43,081 nt of DNA from an uncultured bacterium (GTDB taxonomy: Bacteria > Patescibacteriota > Minisyncoccia > UBA6257 > UBA9933). Shown piece by piece: positions 5,708 through 13,710 of this stretch. The notes under the pieces were generated by a model. It was not told where the DNA came from and searched no databases. It saw only the letters and a list, made by a program, of their open reading frames with translations. The first letter of the stretch is position 1. Each line of letters starts with the position of its first letter. The position numbers and the translations under genes were made by a program. The DNA lies in assembly GCA_913009635.1 (NCBI GenBank), contig CAJVXI010000007.1, positions 1 through 43,081 of the forward strand, given 5' to 3'.

Positions 5708-7333
5708 ATGACTTTTTTTATAATTTCAGCAATAATCAACGCATTTATTGCGGGAGTGCTTGGTTTAGTTGTTATTATAAAAAACAGGAAAGAACTCATA
5801 AATAAATTATTTTTTGGCTTAAGTGTTTCAGTTGTTTTTTGGTCTATAGGATATTGGCAATGGTTATCTTCTGGAGATGCTTCTTTAGCGTTGTTTTGGA
5901 CAAGATTTTTTTCTATAGGTTCGCTTTTTATTCCAATCTTTTATTTTCATTGGATATTAGCGTTTACTAATTTACACATAAAAAACAGAAATTTAATTAA
6001 ATTTTTATACTTTTTTGCATTTATTCTTCTTGCTTTTTCTTTTTCTGATTTATTTATTGAAAAAGTGGAACCAAAATCTATTTTCCCTTTTTGGCCTGTT
6101 CCGGGTATTTTGTATCATTTTTATTTAATTTTTATTTATTTGGGATTATCTATTTATTCTTTAATTATTCTTTTTAATCAATATAGAATAAGTACTGATA
6201 TTAAAAAAGCAAACATTAAATATATTATTTTAGGCTCTTTGATTGGTTTTGGCGGTGGCGCTACTAATTTTTTTCTTTGGTATGACATCCCAATTTTTCC
6301 TTATGGAAATGTTTTAATTTCTGTTTATCCAATAGTGCTTGCTATCGCTAGTTTAAGATATCGCCTTTTTAATATTAAAATCATTGTTGCTGAATTACTT
6401 ATTTTTGTTCTTTGGGCAATATTCTTAGCAAGATGTTTTATGGCAGATACTTTACAGCAAAGAATCGTGGAGGGCGGATTTTTTATGGCAATAACTATTT
6501 TTGGGTTTTTGATTATTCGGAGTGTGCTTGGCGAAGTAAGGCGTCGGGAAGAAGTTGAAAGAATTTCCAAGGAGTTGGAAGGCGCCAATGAGCGTCTTAA
6601 AGAGCTTGATAGAACCAAGACGGAGTTTCTTTCTTTTGCCACCCATCAAATTAAGGCGCCGTTAACAGCTGTTAAGGGATTTGCTTCTTTAGTTGGTGGC
6701 GGTAGTTATGGGGCAGTGCCTGAGAAAGTCAAAGAAGTAAATAAAAGAATTGTTAAAGCAGTTGATCGTTTGGTTGATTTGGTTAACAATATTTTGAATT
6801 TGGGACGAATTGAGAGCGGCAGGATGGAATACAATTTTGAAGAGATTAATTTTGTTGATATGGTTTCAGAAGTTGTTGATGAGCTTAAACTTATAGCTGA
6901 TGAGAAAAAACTTGATTTATTGTTTGATGTTGAGGTGAAAGAAACTCCGAAGGGCACCTCGGCAGGCTCGGTGCCTACGGGGCAGGTAAAAATTAAAGCG
7001 GATCCGCAGAAGTTAAGGCAGGTAATTCAAAATCTGATTGATAATGCCATTAAATACACTCCGGATGGTTTTGTTAAAGTGGCGATTACAAGCGAAAAAG
7101 ATTCAGTTTTATTTTCAGTAGTTGATACTGGAGTGGGAATTCTTCCGGAATTTTTACCAAATCTTTTTCAAAAGTTTGTTAGAGAAACCGCTCCCGGACA
7201 AAGAATCCAAGGTACTGGTTTGGGGCTTTATATCGCCAAAGAAATTATTAAAGCTCACGGTGGTGAGATTTGGGCAGAATCCGAAGGAAGAGGATTTGGC
7301 TCGCAGTTTTTTGTGAGGTTGAAGAAAGTTTGA
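5708..7333 (+). CDS. Membrane sensor histidine kinase
   Basis: Protein of 541 residues. The N-terminal 265 residues hold about eight hydrophobic helices like the 7TM sensor region of histidine kinases. A coiled linker (RREEVERISKELEGANERL) leads to the HisKA dimerisation domain with H-box THQIKAPLTAVKGF, whose His is the phosphorylation site. A HATPase_c domain follows: N-box QNLIDNAIKYTP, G1 DTGVGI, F-box FQKFVR and G2 GTGLGLYIAK. An in-frame palindrome (about 6948-6985) adds the loop GTSAGSVPTG before the N-box. No cognate regulator is adjacent, but receiver-only proteins lie at 13228, 20161 and 25360. A degraded second copy of its 3' end lies beyond hicBA. Confidence 0.92.
   Translation: MTFFIISAIINAFIAGVLGLVVIIKNRKELINKLFFGLSVSVVFWSIGYWQWLSSGDASLALFWTRFFSIGSLFIPIFYFHWILAFTNLHIKNRNLIKFLYFFAFILLAFSFSDLFIEKVEPKSIFPFWPVPGILYHFYLIFIYLGLSIYSLIILFNQYRISTDIKKANIKYIILGSLIGFGGGATNFFLWYDIPIFPYGNVLISVYPIVLAIASLRYRLFNIKIIVAELLIFVLWAIFLARCFMADTLQQRIVEGGFFMAITIFGFLIIRSVLGEVRRREEVERISKELEGANERLKELDRTKTEFLSFATHQIKAPLTAVKGFASLVGGGSYGAVPEKVKEVNKRIVKAVDRLVDLVNNILNLGRIESGRMEYNFEEINFVDMVSEVVDELKLIADEKKLDLLFDVEVKETPKGTSAGSVPTGQVKIKADPQKLRQVIQNLIDNAIKYTPDGFVKVAITSEKDSVLFSVVDTGVGILPEFLPNLFQKFVRETAPGQRIQGTGLGLYIAKEIIKAHGGEIWAESEGRGFGSQFFVRLKKV
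6948..6985. repeat. In-frame palindromic element in the kinase gene
   Basis: GGCACC (6953-6958) and GGTGCC (6970-6975) form a perfect 6-base inverted repeat around an 11-base loop. The stretch is clearly richer in G and C than its surroundings. It encodes a Gly/Ser/Thr/Pro loop without breaking the frame, as expected for a palindromic repeat that landed at a tolerant surface loop. Confidence 0.5.
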
Positions 7334-7379
7334 TTGGATTGATTTGACAAGATTATAGAAATTAATATCATTATAATAT

Positions 7380-7607
7380 ATGAAAAAGCAATACCATTTT
7401 TCAATAATTATAGAACAGGATGAGAATGGCTATTTTGTGTTTTGTCCCGAGCTGCAAGGCTGTTATAGTCAAGGAATTACTCATGAAGAGGCCGTAGAGA
7501 ATATCAAAGACGCTATTAAGCTTCATTTAGAAGACAGGTTTGCTGCACATGAAAAATTAACAGAAACTAAATCAGTTAGTTTATCAACGGTAGAAGTCGC
7601 TGTTTAA
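7380..7607 (+). CDS. hicB: HicB family antitoxin
   Basis: Protein of 75 residues with the partial RNase H-like HicB fold: FSIIIEQDENGYFVFCPELQGCYSQGITHEEAVENIKDAIKLHL matches the family core (GYFVxxPELxGCxxxGxTxEEAxxNI). It is expected to bind and silence HicA and repress the pair. No separate DNA-binding domain is seen after residue 60. Antitoxin-first order with a 6-base gap to hicA. TATAAT ends two bases before the start. The pair lies between the kinase and a degraded copy of the kinase 3' end. Confidence 0.88.
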   Translation: MKKQYHFSIIIEQDENGYFVFCPELQGCYSQGITHEEAVENIKDAIKLHLEDRFAAHEKLTETKSVSLSTVEVAV

Positions 7608-7613
7608 TTTTAT

Positions 7614-7841
7614 ATGCCAAAAGATTTGCCTAAAATAACCGCTAAAGAAATAATAGCCGTTCTTAAAAAAAGCGGTTTTGTTTTATCTCGTCAAAGCGGC
7701 AGTCATAAAATTTACAAACATCAAAATGGCAAGCGAGCAACAGTTCCTTTTCATAGCGGTAAAATTTTACACCCAAAAGTTCTGAAAAGTATTTTAAGAG
7801 ATACTGATATAAGCATCAATCAATTACATAAATTGCTATAG
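7614..7841 (+). CDS. hicA: HicA family mRNA interferase toxin
   Basis: Protein of 75 residues with the double-stranded RNA-binding-like HicA fold. ITAKEIIAVLKKSGFVLSRQ is followed by GSHKIYKH, where the His is the catalytic residue, then ATVPFHSGKILHPKVLKSIL and a short C-terminal helix. The predicted action is ribosome-independent mRNA cleavage, held in check by HicB. All key residues look intact, so the toxin should be active. The stop overlaps the start of the kinase 3'-end remnant by one base. Confidence 0.9.
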   Translation: MPKDLPKITAKEIIAVLKKSGFVLSRQSGSHKIYKHQNGKRATVPFHSGKILHPKVLKSILRDTDISINQLHKLL

Positions 7842-7930
7842 TTATCAAAGCTCACAACGGCGAAATTTAGGCGGAATCCGAAGGTAGAGGATTTGGTTCA
7901 CAGTTTTTTGTAAAATTGAAGAAGGTTTAA
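7841..7930 (+). pseudogene. Degraded duplicate of the histidine kinase 3' end
   Basis: The 30 codons correspond one-for-one to the last 30 codons of the kinase (7244-7333), reading VIKAHNGEI-stop-AESEGRGFGSQFFVKLKKV against IIKAHGGEIWAESEGRGFGSQFFVRLKKV. A Trp codon has become TAG, and about a dozen other bases differ, mostly silently. The two copies bracket hicBA, so either the toxin pair was inserted with duplication of the kinase end or a second kinase was lost. Confidence 0.85.
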
Positions 7931-7959
7931 TTTATTTTTGCTTTTTTAAATTTATATGC

Positions 7960-7965
7960 TATAGT
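7960..7965 (+). promoter_or_regulatory. Extended -10 box for rplY
   Basis: TATAGT eight bases before the ATG of the L25 gene, preceded by TATGC. No Shine-Dalgarno site lies between, so the transcript would be leaderless or nearly so. Confidence 0.4.
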
Positions 7966-7973
7966 TGTCCAAT

Positions 7974-8657
7974 ATGGAACTAGGCGTACAAAAACGAGAA
8001 ATATTCGGGAAAAAGGTAAAAGCATTACGAGAGCAGGAACTAATCCCCGCGGAATTATATGGTCATGGATTTGAGAATTTACATCTTAGTGTTTCAGCTA
8101 AGAATTTTTCGCGCGTTTTTAAGGAGGCCGGCGAGAGTACGGTAATTAAATTAAAAGTGGAAGGGGGAGACGAAAAAGAGAAAAGCAGCGAATTAAATGT
8201 TTTGATTCATGATATTCAGAAAAATGCTTTAACCGATGAAATTTCTCATATTGATTTTTATCAAGTGAGAATGGATGAGAAAATTAAAACCACCGTTCCT
8301 TTGATATTTGTCGGAGAAGCGCCAGGAGTTAAAGAAAAAGGAGGAATTTTAATTAAGGCAGTTAAAGAAATTGAAGTTGAATCCTTACCGGCTGATTTGC
8401 CGAACAATATATCTATTAATATTGATGTGCTTGATGATATTGGTAAGAGTATTCATATGAAAGACATTAAAATTGACGAAAAAGTTAAGGTTTTGATTGA
8501 CGCCGAAACTGTAATAACTACTATTACTGAACCTGCAAAAGAAGAGGAGAAAGCGGAAGAAGTCAGCGTTGAAGATGTTAAGGTTGAAGGCGAAGAAGAG
8601 AAAGAGAAGAAAGAAAGAGAAGAAACAACAGAAGAAAAGAAAAAAGAAGGAAAATAA
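7974..8657 (+). CDS. rplY: Ribosomal protein L25/Ctc (TL5 form)
   Basis: Protein of 227 residues from ATG 7974 (a TTG nine bases earlier is less likely, because L25 proteins start with MELxxxxRE). The N-terminal 5S rRNA-binding domain shows KREIFGKKVKALREQELIPAELYGHG and IHDIQKNALTDEISHIDFYQV. The C-terminal TL5 domain follows (KIKTTVPLIFVGEAPGVKEKGGIL, VESLPADLPNNISINIDVLDDIGKSIHMKDI). The last 45 residues are an unstructured Lys/Glu tail. It binds 5S rRNA at the central protuberance of the 50S subunit, although no 5S gene is in the window. Confidence 0.93.
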   Translation: MELGVQKREIFGKKVKALREQELIPAELYGHGFENLHLSVSAKNFSRVFKEAGESTVIKLKVEGGDEKEKSSELNVLIHDIQKNALTDEISHIDFYQVRMDEKIKTTVPLIFVGEAPGVKEKGGILIKAVKEIEVESLPADLPNNISINIDVLDDIGKSIHMKDIKIDEKVKVLIDAETVITTITEPAKEEEKAEEVSVEDVKVEGEEEKEKKEREETTEEKKKEGK

Positions 8658-8668
8658 CTTTATATAAT

Positions 8669-10183
8669 ATGAGGCCTCGTAATCTAATTGATATTAAATG
8701 CTCGAGGCGTAATCCTGAGCATCTTGGCAAAAAGAGGATTAATCTTAATAGCTCTCAGATAATTTTTATTCCAATTAAATCTTTAATAAGGACAACTCTT
8801 GTTATTTTAGTTGTCCTTTCTTTTGTTTTCGGCTCTGTTATGGCGCCGATTGATAATGATTTTTTGACCCAAGCGGCTCAAAATAACGAAGAAAGAGCTC
8901 AATTAGAAATTCAATTAGCTGACCTTGAAAGCCAGATTTCAGAATATGAAGAAACTATCTTGGGATACAAATCTCAGGGTAAAAATTTAAAGTCAGAGAT
9001 TAGTCGTCTTAACGCTAAGGTTTCTAAAATCAATCTTCAAATAAAAGCCATTAATTTAAGTTTAAAGAAACTTGATCGAAATATTGTTGATACTCAATCT
9101 CAAATTAGTCAGACCGAAATAAATATTAATTTTAATAAAGAAACATTATCACAACTTCTTCAAAATATATATGAAAATGAAGCAGAAAATTTAATTGAAG
9201 TGCTGTTAAAAAATTCAAAGTTGTCAGATTTTTTCGGTAATTTAAATAGCTTACTTGCTATTCAGGATAGTTTAAGAATATCTCTTCAAAAAATAGTTGA
9301 ACTTCATCATGAATTGATTGACCAGAAAGAAATATTGGCTTTAGAGAGGGTTGATGCTATTGCGCTTAAAAATTATCAAGGCGCTCAAAAATCCAATATT
9401 CAAAAGATTAAAACAAAAAAAGACAATCTTCTTGTAATTACCAAAGGAGAGGAATCAAAATACACAGAGCTTTTAGCGAAAACCGAAAAAACAGCGGCTG
9501 AAATACGAAAACAGATTTTTAAATTAATCGGCGGTGGTGAACTGTCTTTTGAAGATGCTTATAATCTTGCAAAATTTGCCGAACAAACAACAAATATAAG
9601 AGCAGCCTTGATTTTAGCGGTATTAGACCAAGAATCCGCTTTGGGACGCAATGTCGGAAGGTGTAAATATGAAATCGCAATGCATCCAACAAGAGATATA
9701 CCGCCATTTTTAGCGATTATAAAAGAATTAAATCTTACGAAAAATCTTGAATCAGGAATAATAAAAGTTTCTTGCGCTATTAGCGCTGATGGCGCGTATG
9801 GAGGAGCAATGGGCCCGGCGCAATTTATTCCTTCAACTTGGGCGATATATGGAGGATACAAGAAAAACAGTTCCGGTATTTGGAAGCATAGCTCCAGCAA
9901 GGATTATATCGGGAAAATTACCGGCAATAAACCATCTTCTCCATGGCGAAATACTGACGCTTTTATTGCTACTGCTTTATATTTGAAAGACGCTTATAAT
10001 TCGAAATCTTGTCGAAATTATAGTCAAAGAATACCGAGTCAATCGCAGATGCTGCAAGAGCGCTGCGCCGCGGCAAAATATTATGCCGGTGGAAGATGGT
10101 ATTATTATCGCTGGGCTTACGGTGAACCAGTAATAGAAAGAGCTGATAGGTTTCAAAAATACATAAACATTTTAAATTCTTAA
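8669..10183 (+). CDS. Coiled-coil protein with MltB-like lytic transglycosylase domain
   Basis: Protein of 504 residues. A basic N-terminus and one hydrophobic segment (about 38-58) anchor or export it. Residues 70-290 are a long coiled coil with heptad-like Leu/Ile/Lys/Glu, like EnvC/PcsB-type hydrolase regulators. Residues 300-500 resemble the SLT_2/MltB (GH103-type) fold: LILAVLDQESALGRNVG supplies the catalytic Glu, and GGAMGPAQFIPSTWAIYG is the family signature, followed by DAFIATALYL. It probably cuts peptidoglycan glycan strands at the cell surface, perhaps in division together with the FtsX/MacB-like pair downstream. TATAAT abuts the ATG. Confidence 0.85.
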   Translation: MRPRNLIDIKCSRRNPEHLGKKRINLNSSQIIFIPIKSLIRTTLVILVVLSFVFGSVMAPIDNDFLTQAAQNNEERAQLEIQLADLESQISEYEETILGYKSQGKNLKSEISRLNAKVSKINLQIKAINLSLKKLDRNIVDTQSQISQTEININFNKETLSQLLQNIYENEAENLIEVLLKNSKLSDFFGNLNSLLAIQDSLRISLQKIVELHHELIDQKEILALERVDAIALKNYQGAQKSNIQKIKTKKDNLLVITKGEESKYTELLAKTEKTAAEIRKQIFKLIGGGELSFEDAYNLAKFAEQTTNIRAALILAVLDQESALGRNVGRCKYEIAMHPTRDIPPFLAIIKELNLTKNLESGIIKVSCAISADGAYGGAMGPAQFIPSTWAIYGGYKKNSSGIWKHSSSKDYIGKITGNKPSSPWRNTDAFIATALYLKDAYNSKSCRNYSQRIPSQSQMLQERCAAAKYYAGGRWYYYRWAYGEPVIERADRFQKYINILNS

Positions 10184-10221
10184 AAATTAATTTTTATTTA
10201 GTATTTTTTAAATATTTATAT

Positions 10222-10227
10222 TATAAT
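10222..10227 (+). promoter_or_regulatory. -10 box for the ABC operon
   Basis: TATAAT six bases before the ATG of the ABC ATPase gene, with no Shine-Dalgarno site between. It is one of several start-proximal -10 boxes in the window. Confidence 0.4.
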
Positions 10228-10233
10228 TATCAA

Positions 10234-11523
10234 ATGAAGCCGATTATTGAATTAAAGGGTGTTGATTTTTATTATGACAAGGGTAAACCATCAGAAGTTC
10301 ATGCTTTGAGGGATGCTAATTTAGAGATTAAGCCGGGGGAATATATTAGCTTTTTCGGGCCTTCTGGCTGCGGAAAATCAACAATTCTTTACATTATTTC
10401 CGGAGTTGAACAACCGGAAAAAGGAAAAGTTATTGTTAATGGCCAGGATTTAATAGATTTTTCTTTTAAAGAATTGGCTGTTTATCGTCAGCTTGGGATA
10501 GGTATAATTTTTCAAAATTTTAATCTTATTCCTTCAATTAAAAATATTGAAAACGTCGCTTTACCGATGGCTTTTTTGGGTATTTCGCCTAATATAAGGA
10601 AGAAAAAAGCAATGGAAATTTTTGAGCGTTTAGGAATTGCTGATTTAGCAAATCGTTATCCTTATGAGCTTTCTGGCGGTCAACAGCAAAGAGTTGGTAT
10701 TGCTCGGGCTTTAGCCAATGACCCGCCAATTATTTTAGCAGATGAACCAATAGGTAATCTTGATTCAGATAACGCCACCAAAGTTCTCAATCTCTTAAAA
10801 GAATTTAACTTAAAAGACGGCAAAACAATTATTATGGTTACGCACGAAGCATGGAGTTTACGCGATGTTGGAAGAATTTTTTATATGAGAGATGGGGCTA
10901 TTACTAAAGTTGAAACTAGGAAGCCGGAAAAAGTAAAAAAAATCAATTCTTCTTATTATTACAAAAAACTTTTTCCCGAGCTGCCAACTATTGAGACGCG
11001 TTCTAAAACTTTAGCTACCCTTATTCTTAGGGGTTATTCACAACAGGAAATTAAAAGATTGGAGTATTTTCTTACTCAGCGCTTTAAAAATCAGATTGAT
11101 AAAGATTTATTAAGAAGAGTTTTAGACAGGCCATTTAAAGAAAACGGAGTTGGGCTTTGGAAACAAAAAGCCGAGAAAATTGCTGAATACGTTGAAGGAG
11201 TAATTAAAGAAGAGAAAGAATTGGAAATTCTTTACAAAAAACTTGAGAAAAATCCAGAAGAACCTCTTTATGAAGAAGTTCAACGAATTTATAGCTGGCT
11301 GCTTGAAGGTTGCAGTTTTACTTTGACGCCGTTTCAAAAAGAGCGGATGAATGAAGCTATTAATGAACGAATAAGAAATATTATTACTGCTGAGAATTTT
11401 CAAAAGATTCTTGATTTAGCCAAAGACAGAGGAGGAGTTGGCTTAAGAATAAAGACAAGCTTAAAAATAGCTGAAAAATTAGAAACTATTTTAGGAAGAA
11501 GCAAAAGTAATTTAGTAATATAA
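10234..11523 (+). CDS. MacB/LolD-type ABC transporter ATPase with C-terminal extension
   Basis: Protein of 429 residues. Residues 1-230 are a complete ABC ATPase: Walker A GPSGCGKST, Q-loop FQNFNLIPS, signature LSGGQQQRVGIARALA, Walker B IILADEP, D-loop GNLDS and the switch His in MVTHE. The remaining 200 residues are a helical, charged extension (TLILRGYSQQEIKRLEYFL, then two similar halves around RVLDRPFKENGVGLWKQKAEKIAEYVE and KDRGGVGLRIKTSLKIAEKLE) not found in ordinary LolD/MacB ATPases. The repeated GVGL..K..KIAE pattern suggests an internal duplication. It pairs with the permease 10 bases downstream, as in mechanotransmission or lipoprotein/peptide export systems. Confidence 0.9.
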   Translation: MKPIIELKGVDFYYDKGKPSEVHALRDANLEIKPGEYISFFGPSGCGKSTILYIISGVEQPEKGKVIVNGQDLIDFSFKELAVYRQLGIGIIFQNFNLIPSIKNIENVALPMAFLGISPNIRKKKAMEIFERLGIADLANRYPYELSGGQQQRVGIARALANDPPIILADEPIGNLDSDNATKVLNLLKEFNLKDGKTIIMVTHEAWSLRDVGRIFYMRDGAITKVETRKPEKVKKINSSYYYKKLFPELPTIETRSKTLATLILRGYSQQEIKRLEYFLTQRFKNQIDKDLLRRVLDRPFKENGVGLWKQKAEKIAEYVEGVIKEEKELEILYKKLEKNPEEPLYEEVQRIYSWLLEGCSFTLTPFQKERMNEAINERIRNIITAENFQKILDLAKDRGGVGLRIKTSLKIAEKLETILGRSKSNLVI

Positions 11524-11533
11524 TAAAATAAAT

Positions 11534-12787
11534 ATGGACCCACAAAAACTTCAAGAGCCAAAATATTTTATTAGTGAATCCAAGGGCCATCATTTGAGAA
11601 TGGGCGATCTTTTTCGACTTTCTTTAAGAGTTTTTCGGATACGGCCTTTGAGAACTTTTTTGACGATTTTTGGAATTTCTTTGGGTATTGGCACCGTGCT
11701 TTTCTTGGTTTCTTTGGGATACGGTCTTCAGTATGTTTTAATCGGGAAACTCGCAACTACTGAAGATTCTCTTATTAGTTTGGAGGCTTTTTATCCAATT
11801 GAAAGTGGTTTAAGTATAAGCAGCGATGATATTAATAGTATTATTGATTTAGAAGAAAGCGAAGAAATCAGTCCAGTATCGGAATTCGCAGGCGAGGTAA
11901 CAACAGATTCATTTTCAGGATTTCTTTTAATGAAAATAATTAAACCGAATTACTTTCGGCTTTCCGGCTTAAAACCTGACATTGGTTCGGTCTTTACCGA
12001 AGAAGAAGAGTCAGTGGTTATATCCAATACGGCATTAAAACTACTTGATTTAAAAGAAGATGAGAGTTCTCTTGGAAAGAAACTTTCTTTGAAAATATTT
12101 TATCAAAATGAAGAAGAAATTGACGTAAAAATAGCTGAAGTTTCTTCTGATATTGGTATTAGAGGAATAGTTATTGATGAATTTCAGCCTCCATTTATTT
12201 TTATTCCATTTGATTCTGTCATTGATAAACCGCCTTCTTATCAGCGAGTTCTTGTTAAAGCAAAAGATATTGATAGCGTGGAATTATTAAAAGACAAATT
12301 GATTGAAAAAGGTTTTTTGATTTCCGCGCGTCTTGATTTGGTAAATCAGGCAAAAAAAATAATGAATATTATTACTGTGATATTGGGAATTTTCGGAGTC
12401 GCGGCTTTGGTGGTTTCATCTATCGGAATGTTCAACACAATGATTATCGGTTTTTTGGAAAGAGTGTTTGAAGTTGGTATAATGAAATCAATCGGCGCAA
12501 GCGCTAAAGATATTCGTAATTTATTTTTAATGGAATCTTTGATTATGGGATTGTTTGGCGGGATAGGAGGAATTTTGATAGGGATTTCAGCAGGTGAAAT
12601 TTTTAATTTTGGTCTTAATTTTTTAGCAAAATATCTTGGAGGAAAGCCAGTTGATTTATTTATTTATCCGTTTCAATTTTTAATTTTTATTATAATAGCT
12701 TCGGGAGTTGTGGGAATTTTGTCAGGTTTTTGGCCAGCTCGTCGAGCTGCCAAGTTATCGCCAAGACAGGCATTTATTAGAAAATAA
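11534..12787 (+). CDS. MacB/FtsX-like ABC transporter permease
   Basis: Protein of 417 residues. A cytoplasmic N-terminus is followed by a first membrane helix (RTFLTIFGISLGIGTVLFLVS), then an extracytoplasmic MacB_PCD-type domain of about 220 residues, then three helices in the FtsX fold: IITVILGIFGVAALVVSSIGMFNTMIIG, LIMGLFGGIGGILIGISAG and FLIFIIIASGVVGILSGFWPARRAA. The PARRAAKLSPRQA end is the usual coupling segment of this family. It forms a complex with the preceding ATPase. The cargo is unknown. Confidence 0.9.
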   Translation: MDPQKLQEPKYFISESKGHHLRMGDLFRLSLRVFRIRPLRTFLTIFGISLGIGTVLFLVSLGYGLQYVLIGKLATTEDSLISLEAFYPIESGLSISSDDINSIIDLEESEEISPVSEFAGEVTTDSFSGFLLMKIIKPNYFRLSGLKPDIGSVFTEEEESVVISNTALKLLDLKEDESSLGKKLSLKIFYQNEEEIDVKIAEVSSDIGIRGIVIDEFQPPFIFIPFDSVIDKPPSYQRVLVKAKDIDSVELLKDKLIEKGFLISARLDLVNQAKKIMNIITVILGIFGVAALVVSSIGMFNTMIIGFLERVFEVGIMKSIGASAKDIRNLFLMESLIMGLFGGIGGILIGISAGEIFNFGLNFLAKYLGGKPVDLFIYPFQFLIFIIIASGVVGILSGFWPARRAAKLSPRQAFIRK

Positions 12788-12804
12788 TAAACATAATACA
12801 AACT

Positions 12805-12834
12805 ATGCGAATGAATGCGAATATTGCGAATAAA
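12805..12834. repeat. Left iterated repeat of the GxxExxY cassette
   Basis: Three copies of GCGAAT, spaced GAAT and ATT, encode the N-terminus MRMNANIANK. They are inverted relative to the ATTCGC copies at 13191-13218. Confidence 0.75.
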
Positions 12835-13218
12835 ATAGTTTATCTAGAATTATCCTATAAAATAGTTGGTGTTTCATATAAAATTCAGAATGAATTGGGA
12901 AGATTTTGTACTGAAAAACAATACGCAAATACTTTTGAAAATGAATTAAAAAAATTAAAAATAATATATAAAAGAGAAAAATATCTGCCGATTCAAATAA
13001 ATAATAAGAATATGGGGAAGAATTGGGCTGATTTTATTATTGAAGAAAAAGTCGTTATTGATCTAAAAGCAAAACCATATATTGAGCGATCTGATTATTA
13101 TCAAATGCAAAGATATCTCAATTTAGCTAATATAAAATTAGGATTAATTATTAATTTTCAGAATAAATATTTAAAACCAAAACGTGTTTTAAATTCGCAG
13201 TATTCGCAAAATTCGTAG
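12805..13218 (+). CDS. GxxExxY family protein (PD-(D/E)xK-like)
   Basis: Protein of 137 residues. IVGVSYKIQNELGRFCTEKQYANTFENELK carries a variant of the GxxExxY motif (E..Y kept), and WADFIIEEKVVIDLKA matches the PD-(D/E)xK nuclease-like core of this family, followed by the YxQMQRYLNL helix. The biochemical role of the family is not established. Both ends of the reading frame consist of iterated repeats: the first 30 bases contain GCGAAT three times, and the last 28 contain ATTCGC twice plus ATTCGT, so the gene is bracketed by its own inverted repeat set. There is no Shine-Dalgarno site. Confidence 0.8.
   Translation: MRMNANIANKIVYLELSYKIVGVSYKIQNELGRFCTEKQYANTFENELKKLKIIYKREKYLPIQINNKNMGKNWADFIIEEKVVIDLKAKPYIERSDYYQMQRYLNLANIKLGLIINFQNKYLKPKRVLNSQYSQNS
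13191..13218. repeat. Right iterated repeat of the GxxExxY cassette
   Basis: ATTCGC, ATTCGC and ATTCGT separated by three-base spacers encode the C-terminal NSQYSQNS and the stop. This is the reverse complement pattern of the left repeat. Confidence 0.75.
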
Positions 13219-13227
13219 TTTAGCATT

Positions 13228-13653
13228 ATGTTTATAAAGCCGATTAAAATTTTATCCGTTGAAGACGACGAATTTATCAGAATTTTTTTAAAAGATATTT
13301 TTTGGCTTCATGGCGCCAAAGATAATTATAAACTTCAATTGGTTGATAATCTTAGCGACGCGGAGAAATTTTTAGTTAAACCAGAAACTAAACCAGATTT
13401 AATTTTTTTGGATTTAATGATGCCGGAGCGTAAAAATGAAGGCGTTAATAAAGAAGCAGGTTTTCATTTTCTGAAAAAATTAAAATCTAATCCCCAAACT
13501 AAAGATATTAAAATAGTTATTTTTTCCGCTTATCGTGACAAAAAGATAAGAGATCGAGTTTTAAAATTAGGAGCAGATAGATTTTTAATTAAAGGCGAGT
13601 GTTTACCACAGGGAATAATTAAGGTTGCTAATGAAATATTAGGCAGAAAGTAG
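13228..13653 (+). CDS. Receiver-only response regulator
   Basis: Protein of 141 residues made of one receiver domain. The acidic pair is SVEDDEF, the phospho-acceptor Asp lies in IFLDLMMPE, the Ser/Thr position is in VIFSAYRD, and the conserved Lys in FLIKGE. There is no output domain, so it signals by protein contact, perhaps downstream of the orphan kinase at 5708. An insertion after the phospho-acceptor (RKNEGVNKEAG) lengthens the beta3-alpha3 loop. Confidence 0.88.
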   Translation: MFIKPIKILSVEDDEFIRIFLKDIFWLHGAKDNYKLQLVDNLSDAEKFLVKPETKPDLIFLDLMMPERKNEGVNKEAGFHFLKKLKSNPQTKDIKIVIFSAYRDKKIRDRVLKLGADRFLIKGECLPQGIIKVANEILGRK

Positions 13654-13710
13654 TTATTAACAACGACAAAGCTTTTTAAAAGTAATATAATTAAAGCAAA
13701 CTCTATAAAT

